Shown piece by piece: positions 1 through 8,820 of a DNA stretch of 64,000 nt; position 1 is the first letter of the stretch, and every line of letters starts with the position of its first letter. Both the position numbers and the translations under genes were made by a program. Source of the DNA: Marinifilaceae bacterium (GTDB taxonomy: Bacteria > Bacteroidota > Bacteroidia > Bacteroidales > Marinifilaceae); NCBI GenBank assembly GCA_025210485.1, contig JAOARN010000051.1, positions 1-64,000 on the forward strand. Reading direction: 5' to 3'. Under the pieces are notes generated by a model that worked only from the letters and a program-made list of their open reading frames with translations, had not been told where the DNA came from and searched no databases.

Positions 1-108
1 ATCTACTTCTATATCTAATCGTTTATTTAATTTATCAAAATTTATAGATTCTATGACCCATGGCAGTTCTATATTCAGGGCTTGTTCAAATATATTTTGC
101 ATCATCAT
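1..108 (-). CDS. ISL3 family transposase, N-terminal fragment (cut by window edge)
   Basis: The minus strand reads open from an ATG cluster (three consecutive ATGs, the outermost at 106-108) to the window edge, giving 36 residues. They include NIFEQALNIELPWVIESINF and NKRLDIEVD, which resemble the start of ISL3-family transposases, where a short helix is followed by a PPWxVxxVxFD-like segment and a strand ending in LDIxVD. The rest of the gene lies outside the window, so it cannot be told whether the element is intact. The family call rests on a short stretch. Confidence 0.6.
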   Translation of the reverse strand, partial: MMMQNIFEQALNIELPWVIESINFDKLNKRLDIEVD

Positions 109-183
109 TGAAATGGTCTTTTTATTAAGTTAAACTACAAATATAAACAGAAAAATATTACCCACTACTTTTCAGAAAGAACC
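1..183 (-). mobile_element. ISL3-like insertion sequence, one end
   Basis: Upstream of the transposase start, positions 161-183 read on the minus strand as GGTTCTTTCTGAAAAGTAG followed by TGGG. This has the shape of ISL3-family terminal repeats, which begin GGxTCTTT and contain an AAAAGT-like block. I take 183 as the outer boundary. The matching inverted repeat and the 8-bp target duplication expected for the family cannot be tested because the other end is outside the window. Confidence 0.45.
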
Positions 184-1213
184 TAAATTTTTATTCCTCA
201 GCTTGATTATAGCTCAGATGCTTTGCTTATTTCAAATTTGCACCGTTTTTAAATCGAAGTGCAAATATTCCTTTTTGATATCTGCACAAATCTTCATTAG
301 TAATTACTCGTTACCAATCTAGTATGTTTGGTAAAGCTAACACACGGCTTTTAAATAGCTACCCATGCAAACCAAAACCACAGAACCTAGCATGCTAAAA
401 ATCAGCTCACAATGTTCTTTTTCGTTAAATCCTTGCCTTAACAAAATTCCTAAATAGCACAAAACCAAACATTCAACTCATAAAAAACAATCTCACCCAT
501 ACTCAATCAAAGCGAGCAAAGCACTCACCGAAACAAAAAAACTCATAGATAACATCTCTATTTCCCATTATCTCTAACTCCTACAAACAACTACCAGCAT
601 CAAAGCGCGAAAATTGTTACCAACAACGGCAGGGCTATGCGGAGTTTGGGATTTAAAAGCACCAAACTTTCATTTACCCACTCAGCCAAAACCGTAATTT
701 CTGTTTTATATTTTTTTTACCAAGACCTCAATTATGGTTTTGGCGATTTTTGTTTCTTATTCCTAATTCTCAAGCTGGCACGAAACCCAAATTCCGTATC
801 AGCTCTTTATCACCCTACAAACAATTGATTGTGTTTTATCAGAAAATTAAAACCCAAACATCTACTAAATAAAATAGTTTTTTATTCTGCTCAATGTGTA
901 TTTTTGGCAAGATAATTGAAATAAGTCCTCTTCGTAGATAAAAGCTTATCGTGTAAACTAATATAACTTAATATATTAATTTAAGCTATATACAAGAATA
1001 ATTTTACATATTGATAAAAAAAACATATGTTTACATAAAATTTGTATACTAATTAAACATTGAATACTATAATTCAATTATATTCATTTTATTTACCAAA
1101 ACTAAAATTAATTTACTGGGCAAGACAATCCCTAATTATGATAACAACTACATATTATTATAGATAATCTGTAGTTCATACTTAAAATTTTATTTTAACG
1201 AATTTTTTTATTT
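184..1213. other. Gene-free stretch with a nested inverted repeat
   Basis: About 1 kb with no convincing coding sequence. Positions 360-835 are noticeably C-rich on the plus strand compared with the surroundings. Within it lies a nested inverted repeat described separately (640-796). A 63-codon open frame at 637-828 runs across the repeat arms and is probably not a gene. Positions 836-1213 are plain AT-rich DNA leading into the PorT-like gene; no clear TAnnTTTG promoter was seen there. Confidence 0.5.
640..796. repeat. Nested imperfect inverted repeat (potential cruciform)
   Basis: Outer arms: 640-650 (CGGAGTTTGGG) and 786-796 (CCCAAATTCCG), pairing at 10 of 11 positions. Inner arms: 685-698 (GCCAAAACCGTAAT) and 731-744 (ATTATGGTTTTGGC), pairing at 13 of 14. 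The arms share a centre and would form a long double-stem hairpin. It could be a small non-autonomous element, an attC-like recombination site or a structured RNA; nothing in the sequence decides between these. Confidence 0.5.
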
Positions 1214-1888
1214 ATGAAAAAACTAAGTTTATTTTTATTCGCAGCACTTTTTTCGTTCAGTGCTTTTTCTCAATTATCTTCTCCTATCACCTTAGGTCTT
1301 CATGGAGGATTTGTAAACACTAAAGGATCTACAGATTACAAGAGCGAAATTGACTCATTTGATAAAGTAAAAGAAAAGGCTGATGCTGGTTATTCTATCG
1401 GTGCATTTGTAAGATTAAATATCAAGAAAACTTATATCCAAACTGGACTTGATTATGTCTCAAGAAAATCTGAAGTAAAACTACCAGATATAGCAGATAA
1501 AGTACCTAACTCAGAGATATTAAATGAAGCAGTTAGAGTTAAAAGTTTGGATGTTCCAATTCTTATTGGTTACAAATTAATCAAACTACCACTTATAAAA
1601 GCTAGAGTATTTGGTGGTCCTGTGGCTTCTTTTGTTATTGATGACAATATTAAAAAAACCTTTAATTCAATGACAGATGATAATGAGAGCATAAGTGCTA
1701 AAATTAAAACTGCTGTTTGGAATGGTAAAATAGGTGTCGGTGTTGATATCTGGAAATTAACTTTAGATGTTGATTATGAATTTGGCATCAGTGGGCTTGC
1801 TAAGGATATTAAATCTTCGCAAGGTAAAATAACCGATAAAATCAAACAAAATATGGTTAATGTAACTATTGGTTTTAAGATTATCTAA
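1214..1888 (+). CDS. PorT-like outer-membrane beta-barrel protein
   Basis: 224 residues. A clear signal peptide (residues 1-19, ending SFSAFSQ) is followed by alternating short beta strands and a final strand ending in VTIGFKII with a terminal hydrophobic residue, as in small outer-membrane barrels. The opening GLHGGFVNTKG, the central RVFGGPVASFVID and the closing DVDYEFGISGLAKDI match the PorT-family (beta-barrel domain 13568) pattern common in Bacteroidota. Most such proteins have no known function, though PorT itself belongs to type IX secretion; I do not claim that here. It stands alone and is closed by a strong terminator. Confidence 0.75.
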   Translation: MKKLSLFLFAALFSFSAFSQLSSPITLGLHGGFVNTKGSTDYKSEIDSFDKVKEKADAGYSIGAFVRLNIKKTYIQTGLDYVSRKSEVKLPDIADKVPNSEILNEAVRVKSLDVPILIGYKLIKLPLIKARVFGGPVASFVIDDNIKKTFNSMTDDNESISAKIKTAVWNGKIGVGVDIWKLTLDVDYEFGISGLAKDIKSSQGKITDKIKQNMVNVTIGFKII

Positions 1889-1911
1889 AAGAATACAACA
1901 TTATTAATATA

Positions 1912-1941
1912 AAGGCTTCTCAGAACGAGAAGCCTTTTTTA
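1912..1941 (+). terminator. Rho-independent terminator after the PorT-like gene
   Basis: Arms AAGGCTTCTC (1912-1921) and GAGAAGCCTT (1927-1936) form a 10-bp perfect stem with a 5-nt loop, followed by a T run. Confidence 0.9.
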
Positions 1942-2160
1942 TTATATTCTATTTCTGAATTTAATATTTGTAAAATATATTAATCATAACAAAAAAACAT
2001 TGAAGCCATACTATTGAAATTTTATTTCAGCTTATGTCACTAATAATAAAAAAATTAACCACTTGAACTTAAAGTCAAACTTATTACTAATAAGACTTTA
2101 ATTTACAAAATAAAGAACTCTTATTATTTTTATCTTACTTCTAACAATAAAATAATAATT

Positions 2161-3549
2161 ATGGAGAATATACAAAACAAAATAAACTCAAAAGAATCCC
2201 AAACACAACAGGACAATGTCAATAAGCAATATAATTTACTACCTGAAACGGTTTTAGATTCATATCGAGGTAACACAAAGAAGCCTATAAATGAGGAGCT
2301 AAATAAAAATCTCCCCTTAAAATCGGATTTTATAAAATCTGATGATTTTTTCGATAAAATTAGTATAAAGAATTCCTATGATGCTTTTATCGTGGCCATG
2401 AGGTATGAAATAAACGAATTATATACAATACTGGATTTAAACACTATAGCAAAATTCGATGTTAAAGAAAACATTAAACTATTAAATAAATTTGAAAAGA
2501 AAGAGGAACTAAACGAAGTGCTTAAGAGTTTTAATAAAAAAGAACACAGAAGCATTAAAAATAAAAATTTAGATGATTATAATTCGTTCTCACAAAAATT
2601 TATGAGTATATGCCCAATAAAAGATGAATTTAAATTAAGCCATTTACCTCCATTAGGCATCTGGTGGTATTGGTTATTGGATTTAGGGAAGAATATGGGA
2701 TGGCCATTATGTTTTGACTATAAGATCTCTAATCAATCAGTACTTGAGCTTGATTCATCTTCCGAAGAATCAGAAAATGAAATTCGTCCCAAGAAAACAA
2801 CTCCTGGCTATTTAGCTTCAATTCAACTATGCTATATATATTGCATGAAATTGTTAGAAAAAAAGCTCACCCTTGATGAGTACGAAAAATTGAATAATAT
2901 TATAGCCAATTTTGATTCAGATATATTTACAAGAAAGATTGGAAAGGAAGTACAGTATGGAATGTTAGCCAATGATTTTTCAACCTACAATAGTGAAATA
3001 TTTGATAAACTTAATGATGAATCTACCTTCGTAACTGTGAATTGTCATTTCGAGGAAATCAAACAAATAGAAGAAAAGACCGATGAAAATAATAAAGAAG
3101 ACAACTTAAAAATAGAAGAAATACCAATTGGTGGCTTAGTATCCATACAAACTGAATATCAGAACGAGAAATCAAAAAATTATATAGAATTAACACGAAC
3201 ACTAAGCCCAAATAATTACAATAGTTTATTCGAAAAAATCACAAACCAATATTACGAATATATGAAATCTACCACTAACCCTTGGATGAAATTATTTGTA
3301 ATTGCTGATTATTATATCAAACTAGAGCGGGTGCATTTTTTCCGCGATGGAAATAGCAGACTCAATTATTGTATTTTAAATAAGCTACTAATTGAGAATG
3401 GATTTTGTCCTGTAATCATTGAAGATTTTAATTGGGCTTACTGTAAAAATCCAGTAGAATTGGCAATCAAACTATGGGCAGGAATGAATTTATGGTCAAA
3501 AATATTTGGAAAAAAGTACGAAAAAATCCCAATTACGAAGTTTAAGTAA
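2161..3549 (+). CDS. Divergent Fic-fold protein, tandem copy 1
   Basis: 462 residues, no signal peptide, no membrane segment. The C-terminal part carries HFFRDGNSR at residues 392-400, a variant of the Fic motif HxFx(D/E)GN(G/A/K)R. It is preceded by the helix FVIADYYIKLERV and followed by LNKLLIENGFCP, as in Fic folds. The catalytic His is kept, the usual Gly before the Arg is Ser, and the second Arg of the AMP-transferase motif is Tyr. Fic proteins transfer AMP, UMP, phosphate or phosphocholine to target proteins; the variant motif does not say which. The N-terminal 140 residues are polar and low in complexity. Blocks around GIWWYWLLDLGKNMGWPLCF (from about residue 169) and GYLASIQL recur in the next gene, showing tandem duplication. 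No antitoxin gene is adjacent. Confidence 0.7.
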   Translation: MENIQNKINSKESQTQQDNVNKQYNLLPETVLDSYRGNTKKPINEELNKNLPLKSDFIKSDDFFDKISIKNSYDAFIVAMRYEINELYTILDLNTIAKFDVKENIKLLNKFEKKEELNEVLKSFNKKEHRSIKNKNLDDYNSFSQKFMSICPIKDEFKLSHLPPLGIWWYWLLDLGKNMGWPLCFDYKISNQSVLELDSSSEESENEIRPKKTTPGYLASIQLCYIYCMKLLEKKLTLDEYEKLNNIIANFDSDIFTRKIGKEVQYGMLANDFSTYNSEIFDKLNDESTFVTVNCHFEEIKQIEEKTDENNKEDNLKIEEIPIGGLVSIQTEYQNEKSKNYIELTRTLSPNNYNSLFEKITNQYYEYMKSTTNPWMKLFVIADYYIKLERVHFFRDGNSRLNYCILNKLLIENGFCPVIIEDFNWAYCKNPVELAIKLWAGMNLWSKIFGKKYEKIPITKFK

Positions 3550-4135
3550 TGTTATGTAATCTCGCTTTAAAATACGCCTATATGGCTGACAATAACTCAT
3601 TAAGATTTTTTATAAAAATTGAGCTGAAATTAATTTTAAATAGACCAATTCATTGGGCTATTTTCCTAATAATTTGATCTTTAAAATATAATTTAAATCA
3701 TTTTAATTTATCATTTCAGACCTTTAGCCTTTTTGTTTTATTGATATTCAACCCAATGCAGCGCATTGGGCTTTGTTATATATGCCTTTTCAGGCAAGAT
3801 TTAGTACTTATTATATTATAATTTAAGTAATTTTTTAACAATAATATTTTCACCCATATTTACTTTTATCATGAATATTCCTTTCGTAATATGACTTACA
3901 TTTTTTCTTTCAAAGTTTAACTATAATATATTCATAATTGTATGTATCCAACTTATTATTCAAACTGACTACATACAACTTATTCAACTGAAATCTGGTT
4001 TACATACTATTAATAAAAGAAACACGAATTATTTTAGTTTTATAAAAAAAAACTCCATATATCACAAATTTTAAAGACTTCACATAATTCACAACTAAAA
4101 TCAAATATTTAGAGCTATATTAACTCAAAAAAATT
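3550..4135. other. 586-base spacer between the two Fic-fold genes
   Basis: No gene is seen. It contains one 8-bp hairpin (3752-3770, listed separately) and otherwise AT-rich sequence that probably carries the promoter of the second Fic-fold gene; no TAnnTTTG element close to the start was convincing. Confidence 0.5.
3752..3775 (+). terminator. Possible terminator after Fic copy 1
   Basis: CCCAATGC (3752-3759), 3-nt loop, GCATTGGG (3763-3770), then CTTTGTT. The stem is perfect but sits 200 bases after the stop codon and the T run is weak. Confidence 0.45.
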
Positions 4136-5629
4136 ATGGGCTTAATTCAATCTTGTTGTAAAAAAGAAGAAATAAAAGAAAACAACCAAAATAAAAATAA
4201 TTTAAATGACAACGAAACATATGATAGTTGTATCAGAGAATATGAAAACATTAAAATACCCAAGATAATTATTCAAACTAGTGATCAAGACAATAAGAAC
4301 TGCGAAAATTTATATACTGATGAGGAAATAGAGCTCGCTCCAGAATTAAAACACAAACACTTAACTAACTATACTCACCAGGAAATGCAGCAAAATATAA
4401 AAGATGGTGATTTTCTTAATCAAGAAAGTAATTTTCTTAATAGATTATGTGAAAGTAAAGTTAGTGAATATCAATACCTGCTGAGAAACCTATATAGCTC
4501 ATTCCACCTAAAAAGTATAAAAGAAGATCATGTTCAGAATATTAGAGAATCCTTAAAACAAATAAAAGCTAAACTAAAATCTACAAAGGTAGATCAATTA
4601 AAATTAGATGACCTACAAACAGATAAAATACCTGACACGAATTTCTTATGGTTATTCATGCTTGACTTAAAAAAGAATAATGGCTATCCACTAAATTTTG
4701 ACCAAGATGTAAAAAGTAATAACAATAACTATTATTCCGATTTTAGTTTTGATGCAAGTTGTTCTAAGCCTAAAGAAGACAAATATTGTTATGTAAATGA
4801 TTCATATAAAAATAGTTTAACTCAGAAAGAAAAATACAACAAAAATACAGACTCACCTTCCTCCAAACACAATGATAAAATGAGTGATGCCGAAGACCCA
4901 AGTGAAAGAGACGAAGGTTATCTTGCTTCTTTATATTTACCTTTTTTTTATATTATAAATACATTTAAAACAGATTTAAGCTTAGATTATTATAAAAAAT
5001 TATCAAAATTAATGAGATACTTTGTTGCTGTTGAAGGTTATAACAAAGATTCTTATGTCTTTATCCATGAGAAAAAAAATAACGCCACAATCTCCTACGG
5101 AATTAATCATGAAATACCAGACCATAGTATTTTAAAGAAATTTAAAGGAAATAGATTAGAATATGTTGATATAAATTACAATATTCTGCAGGAGAATACT
5201 AATGATGCAATCGGATATATCGGAGCAGATGGTAAATCTATTTCTTTAATACAAAAAGAAGAAAAATCTATAACTATAATATTCAATGAAATAGTAGATG
5301 GCTTAAAAAAAGAAATTAGTTCCACAGAAAACAAATCTAAAAAACTTCTTGCAATTGCGGATTTCTATATAAAACTAGAACGACTACACCTTCTTACAGA
5401 TGGAAATAGTCGCTTAAATTTCCTTGTTCTTAATAAACTATTAATAGAGAATGGCTTTTGTCCTTGCTTCCTTATGGATTTCAATCTTGCATATTGCAAA
5501 ACTCCAGAGGAAATGGCTAAAGAAATATATGCAGGGATGAGAATATGGAAATCTATTTTTATAGATAATAATAAGGGGAAGTTTGATATGATCGACATAA
5601 ATTCATTAAAGAAGAAGCAGTACGAATAA
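4136..5629 (+). CDS. Divergent Fic-fold protein, tandem copy 2, with lipidation-like N-terminus
   Basis: 497 residues, a paralogue of the preceding gene. The Fic-like motif is HLLTDGNSR at residues 418-426, again with Ser in place of Gly and no second Arg. Shared blocks are the FLWLFMLDLKKNNGYPLNFD region, GYLASLYL, and LNKLLIENGFCP after the motif. Residues about 195-260 are an Asn/Ser/Asp/Lys-rich linker. The protein starts MGLIQSCCKK: Gly2, Ser6, two Cys and Lys, which fits the eukaryotic N-myristoylation pattern followed by palmitoylatable cysteines. It has no bacterial signal peptide. By inference it could be an effector that is lipidated inside a eukaryotic host cell; this may also be chance. 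No secretion genes are nearby. Confidence 0.7.
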   Translation: MGLIQSCCKKEEIKENNQNKNNLNDNETYDSCIREYENIKIPKIIIQTSDQDNKNCENLYTDEEIELAPELKHKHLTNYTHQEMQQNIKDGDFLNQESNFLNRLCESKVSEYQYLLRNLYSSFHLKSIKEDHVQNIRESLKQIKAKLKSTKVDQLKLDDLQTDKIPDTNFLWLFMLDLKKNNGYPLNFDQDVKSNNNNYYSDFSFDASCSKPKEDKYCYVNDSYKNSLTQKEKYNKNTDSPSSKHNDKMSDAEDPSERDEGYLASLYLPFFYIINTFKTDLSLDYYKKLSKLMRYFVAVEGYNKDSYVFIHEKKNNATISYGINHEIPDHSILKKFKGNRLEYVDINYNILQENTNDAIGYIGADGKSISLIQKEEKSITIIFNEIVDGLKKEISSTENKSKKLLAIADFYIKLERLHLLTDGNSRLNFLVLNKLLIENGFCPCFLMDFNLAYCKTPEEMAKEIYAGMRIWKSIFIDNNKGKFDMIDINSLKKKQYE

Positions 5630-5759
5630 GCTTAAACCGTTTATGTTCAACTATTAAATTAAAATCTCGAATAAAAATAGCTTACAATGATGGAAAACTA
5701 TCCTTCAAGATAATCCTGAAGTAAAAACTATATTAATTAACATCTGAAATTTTAGAGAT

Positions 5760-5936
5760 ATGAAAAAACTAATAAAGTATCTTATTAGTTTTATAGTACC
5801 AATACTTACAATGTTAATATTTGATATAATATTTTTTAACGAAGTTGATATATTCAGAACAGTTTTTAGTGGAGTCCTTATATTTATAATATTAATGTTT
5901 GTTACAAAAAGTGAAATATTTAAACCTAAGAACTGA
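5760..5936 (+). CDS. Small two-segment membrane protein
   Basis: 58 residues from ATG at 5760 to TGA at 5934-5936, starting MKKLIKYLISFIVPI. Two hydrophobic segments (about residues 5-26 and 34-49) flank a short polar turn FNEVDIFRT, and the tail KSEIFKPKN is basic. It lies about 130 bases downstream of the second Fic-fold gene on the same strand, and a strong terminator follows. I do not recognise the family; coding is supported by composition, start, and placement before the terminator. Confidence 0.5.
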   Translation: MKKLIKYLISFIVPILTMLIFDIIFFNEVDIFRTVFSGVLIFIILMFVTKSEIFKPKN

Positions 5937-5980
5937 AAACTATTATTTATTAAGTGATTATGAATTTTAATTGAAAATAA

Positions 5981-6020
5981 AAAGCCTCAGTAAGTATATA
6001 ACTTACTGAGGCTTTTATAT
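5981..6020. terminator. Strong bidirectional terminator
   Basis: AAAGCCTCAGTAAGT (5981-5995) pairs perfectly over 15 bp with ACTTACTGAGGCTTT (6001-6015) around a 5-nt loop, with A and T runs on the two sides. It closes the Fic region on the plus strand and could serve the tRNA gene on the minus strand. Confidence 0.85.
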
Positions 6021-6051
6021 TTTACAGGAATACAAAATTCATCCTTGCATG

Positions 6052-6123
6052 TAGCCCCAGCAGGACTCGAACCTGCATCTAAAGTTTAGGAAACTTTCGT
6101 TCTATCCCTTGAACTATGGGGCC
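6052..6123 (-). tRNA. tRNA-Arg (anticodon CCU)
   Basis: The minus strand folds into a standard cloverleaf of 72 nt. The acceptor arm is GGCCCCA pairing with TGGGGCT, the D arm GTTC/GAAC, the anticodon stem AAAGT/ACTTT with loop TTCCTAA, and the T arm GCAGG-TTCGAGT-CCTGC. The anticodon is CCT, reading AGG. CCA is not encoded. Confidence 0.95.
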
Positions 6124-6232
6124 TTAACGCCTGCAAAAATATCTATTTTATCGGAAAAGACAAAAAGAAACATAAAAGATTATGCTATTATTTTTCACAG
6201 GCATTACTACTGTTAAGTGAATTTACTTTATA

Positions 6233-8653
6233 TCAATCCAATACAGCATTGTTCGCTTTTTTATTTTCAGTAGAAACTATTTTTAGATTTTCTAAATCAA
6301 TATCTTCTTCTTCATTGTAAATTTGCAATAATGGCTCCTTAAATGATCTATTTGTAATAAATTTCTCCAATGTCAACAATAAAGAAGGTAATAATACCAA
6401 ATTTGATAACATTGCAGAAAGAAGTGTTACTGATACTAAAACCCCTAAGGATACAGTTCCACCAAACTCGGACAATGAAAATATTCCGAATCCAAAGAAC
6501 AGAATAATCGATGTGTACATCATACTTTGACCCGTTTCGCGTAGGGCCAAAATCACAGAACTTCCAATGCTCCAATTTGTAGTTTTAAGTTCTTGTCTAT
6601 ACTTTGCTAAATAATGAATCGTATCATCCACAGATATACCAAATGCAATACTAAAAACTAAAATTGTAGACGCCTTAATTGGTATTCCAAAAAATCCCAT
6701 AAGTGCAGCTGTAATTATAAGTGGCAGCAAGTTAGGAATAAGAGCAACCAATACCATTCGTTTCGATGAAAACATCCATGCCATAAAACTAGCTATCAGA
6801 AGTACTGCTAAAGCAAGACTTATAAATAGATTTTGAATAAGATACTGAGTGCCTTTAAAAAAGACAATACTAGAACCAGTAACAATTACATTATATTTTT
6901 CTTTAGGAAATATCTGATTCACATGATTAAGAATAGTTTTTTCCATTGCCTCCATCTTAGTAGTTCCAATATCCTTGATTCGAAAACTCATTCGTGAAAT
7001 TGTTTTTGTTTTATTGACAAAAGTCTCAAAAAGTTCGGCTTCCGAATTCTTTTCAGCTTTAGCTACATATGACAGAAGTATATTTTTAGTTTGATTACTA
7101 GGCAGTTTATAGTATTTCTCCTTACCATTATAGTATGCCTGATTTGCAAATTTAGCAGCCTCTACTAAAGAAATGGATGATGAAATTTCAGGATACTGTT
7201 TCAATGAATCATTTAATTTATCAATTCTTTTCAAAGTTGATAATTTAAGAGCTCCACCTTTCTTCTTTGTCTCAACCATAATTTCCAAAGGCATAATTCC
7301 TTCAAGATTTTTCTCAAAGAATTTTAGGTCTTTAAAAATAACATTATGATGTGGCAAATCATCTACCATATAACCAGTGCTCTTCATTTTACTGATACCA
7401 TATGCACTAATCGCGAGCAAAGAAACAGCAATTATGTAAACCCATTTTCTATGATCTACAACAGTCTTTTCTAATCTTCCAATAAAAGCTACAGTCATCT
7501 TACTATCAAGATGTTTGGTGGCCTTTTTGTCAGGTGGTTGTATATAGCTAAAAATTATAGGAATTAACAATAAAGATAACATAAAAACAACCATAATATT
7601 TAAGGATGCAATAACACCAAATTCCTTTAATATCTGACTTGAAGTAATTATAAAGGTAGCAAAACCAGAAGCTGTAGTCAAATTAGTTAAGAAGGTAGCA
7701 TTCCCTATTTTGGCAACAACTCTCTGCAGAGCCTTTATTTTATTGAAATGTTTAATATACTCTCCATGATATTTATTAATCAAAAATACAGAATTTGGTA
7801 TACCTATAACGACAAGCAAAGGAGGAAGCATTGCGGTAAGAAGGGTAATTTTATAATCAAATAAAACCATGGAACCCACAGCCCATATAACGGATAATCC
7901 TACCACTAACATACAGAAAAAAACCACCTTAAAAGATCTAAAAAAGCAAAATAAAATGATTGCAGTAACTAATAAAGAAAGAATAATAAACATATTCATT
8001 TCTTTCTTAATCATCTGTGCAGTAACTACTCTAATATAAGGAAGTCCTGAATATCTCATTTTTAGATTATGCTTAGAAGTAAACTTTTCAGTTATCTCCT
8101 TCACCTTAGCAACCATTGGTTCTCTAGCCTTTGAATTTATTATTTTCGAATTCACAGTTATTGCCATCAGATAAGTATTATTATCCTTATTGATAAGACT
8201 GCCCTGATAAAAAGGAAGAGATTCGGCTATTCTTGCTAATGAATCTAATTCTTGCTGAGTTTTTATATGAGATGGAAAGATTGACTTAAACTCAAATTTC
8301 TTTTTCTCTTTATTTTTAATGATATTATATGTATGTGCAATTGAAACTACAGCATCAATTCCATCTAAATTTTTTAAATCATTACCTAGATCAACCCAAT
8401 CGTTAAATCTGTCTAATTTGTAAAAATTTGAATCTTGAACAGCAAAAAACATTACATTTCCTTCCTGTCCAAAAACCTCTTTAAATTTTTTATGCTCAAT
8501 AGATGCAGAATCTGTAGACGGTAATAAGTCTGCATACTGATACGACATTTCAACTTTTCTAGCTTGATAAGCCATAAAAACGGTAACTAAAAGTATAGCT
8601 ATCAGGATGGCTATTCTATTTCGGAGTATTAGTCCTGCTATATAATTCCACAT
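6233..8653 (-). CDS. RND/MMPL family exporter
   Basis: 806 residues, consistent with a single-chain 12-helix RND-superfamily protein of the MMPL/hopanoid-transporter type. TM1 lies near residues 10-30, followed by a periplasmic domain to about 215, a block of five helices, TM7 near 400-420, a second periplasmic domain, and a last block of five helices. Diagnostic segments are FLTNLTTASGFATF in the first half and AFGISVDDTIHYLAKYRQEL in the second, where the paired Asp residues resemble the proton-relay region. Such proteins move lipids or hydrophobic compounds from the inner membrane using the proton gradient. No membrane-fusion or TolC-like partner is adjacent, so substrate and partners are unknown. 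The upstream SRPBCC-like gene is on the same strand. Confidence 0.8.
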   Translation of the reverse strand: MWNYIAGLILRNRIAILIAILLVTVFMAYQARKVEMSYQYADLLPSTDSASIEHKKFKEVFGQEGNVMFFAVQDSNFYKLDRFNDWVDLGNDLKNLDGIDAVVSIAHTYNIIKNKEKKKFEFKSIFPSHIKTQQELDSLARIAESLPFYQGSLINKDNNTYLMAITVNSKIINSKAREPMVAKVKEITEKFTSKHNLKMRYSGLPYIRVVTAQMIKKEMNMFIILSLLVTAIILFCFFRSFKVVFFCMLVVGLSVIWAVGSMVLFDYKITLLTAMLPPLLVVIGIPNSVFLINKYHGEYIKHFNKIKALQRVVAKIGNATFLTNLTTASGFATFIITSSQILKEFGVIASLNIMVVFMLSLLLIPIIFSYIQPPDKKATKHLDSKMTVAFIGRLEKTVVDHRKWVYIIAVSLLAISAYGISKMKSTGYMVDDLPHHNVIFKDLKFFEKNLEGIMPLEIMVETKKKGGALKLSTLKRIDKLNDSLKQYPEISSSISLVEAAKFANQAYYNGKEKYYKLPSNQTKNILLSYVAKAEKNSEAELFETFVNKTKTISRMSFRIKDIGTTKMEAMEKTILNHVNQIFPKEKYNVIVTGSSIVFFKGTQYLIQNLFISLALAVLLIASFMAWMFSSKRMVLVALIPNLLPLIITAALMGFFGIPIKASTILVFSIAFGISVDDTIHYLAKYRQELKTTNWSIGSSVILALRETGQSMMYTSIILFFGFGIFSLSEFGGTVSLGVLVSVTLLSAMLSNLVLLPSLLLTLEKFITNRSFKEPLLQIYNEEEDIDLENLKIVSTENKKANNAVLD

Positions 8654-8763
8654 TTATTAATGGTGTAAAATGGTTTCCCAAAAAAACTAATCATTTAATT
8701 GAAGTATATTTCGATTATAGCTATAAATTAAATGACATATACTAGTATTTGATATATAAGAAT

Positions 8764-8806
8764 AAACACTCTGTTCGTGATAAAATTATTAATTAACAAA
8801 GTGTTT
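8764..8806 (-). terminator. Possible terminator between the SRPBCC-like and exporter genes
   Basis: AAACACTCTGTT (8764-8775) and AACAAAGTGTTT (8795-8806) pair at 11 of 12 positions around a 19-nt loop. The following T run on the minus strand is broken (ATTCTTAT), so termination may be partial. Confidence 0.4.
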
Positions 8807-8820
8807 GATTTGTTGCAATA

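Noticed and set aside
637-828. 63-codon plus-strand open frame
   Set aside because: It crosses the arms of the nested inverted repeat, has no domain and biased composition that follows the repeat; not treated as a gene.
2161-5629. Fic toxin-antitoxin module
   Set aside because: No small antitoxin gene with the inhibitory (S/T)xxxE(G/N) motif precedes either Fic gene, and no clear inhibitory motif was seen in the proteins.
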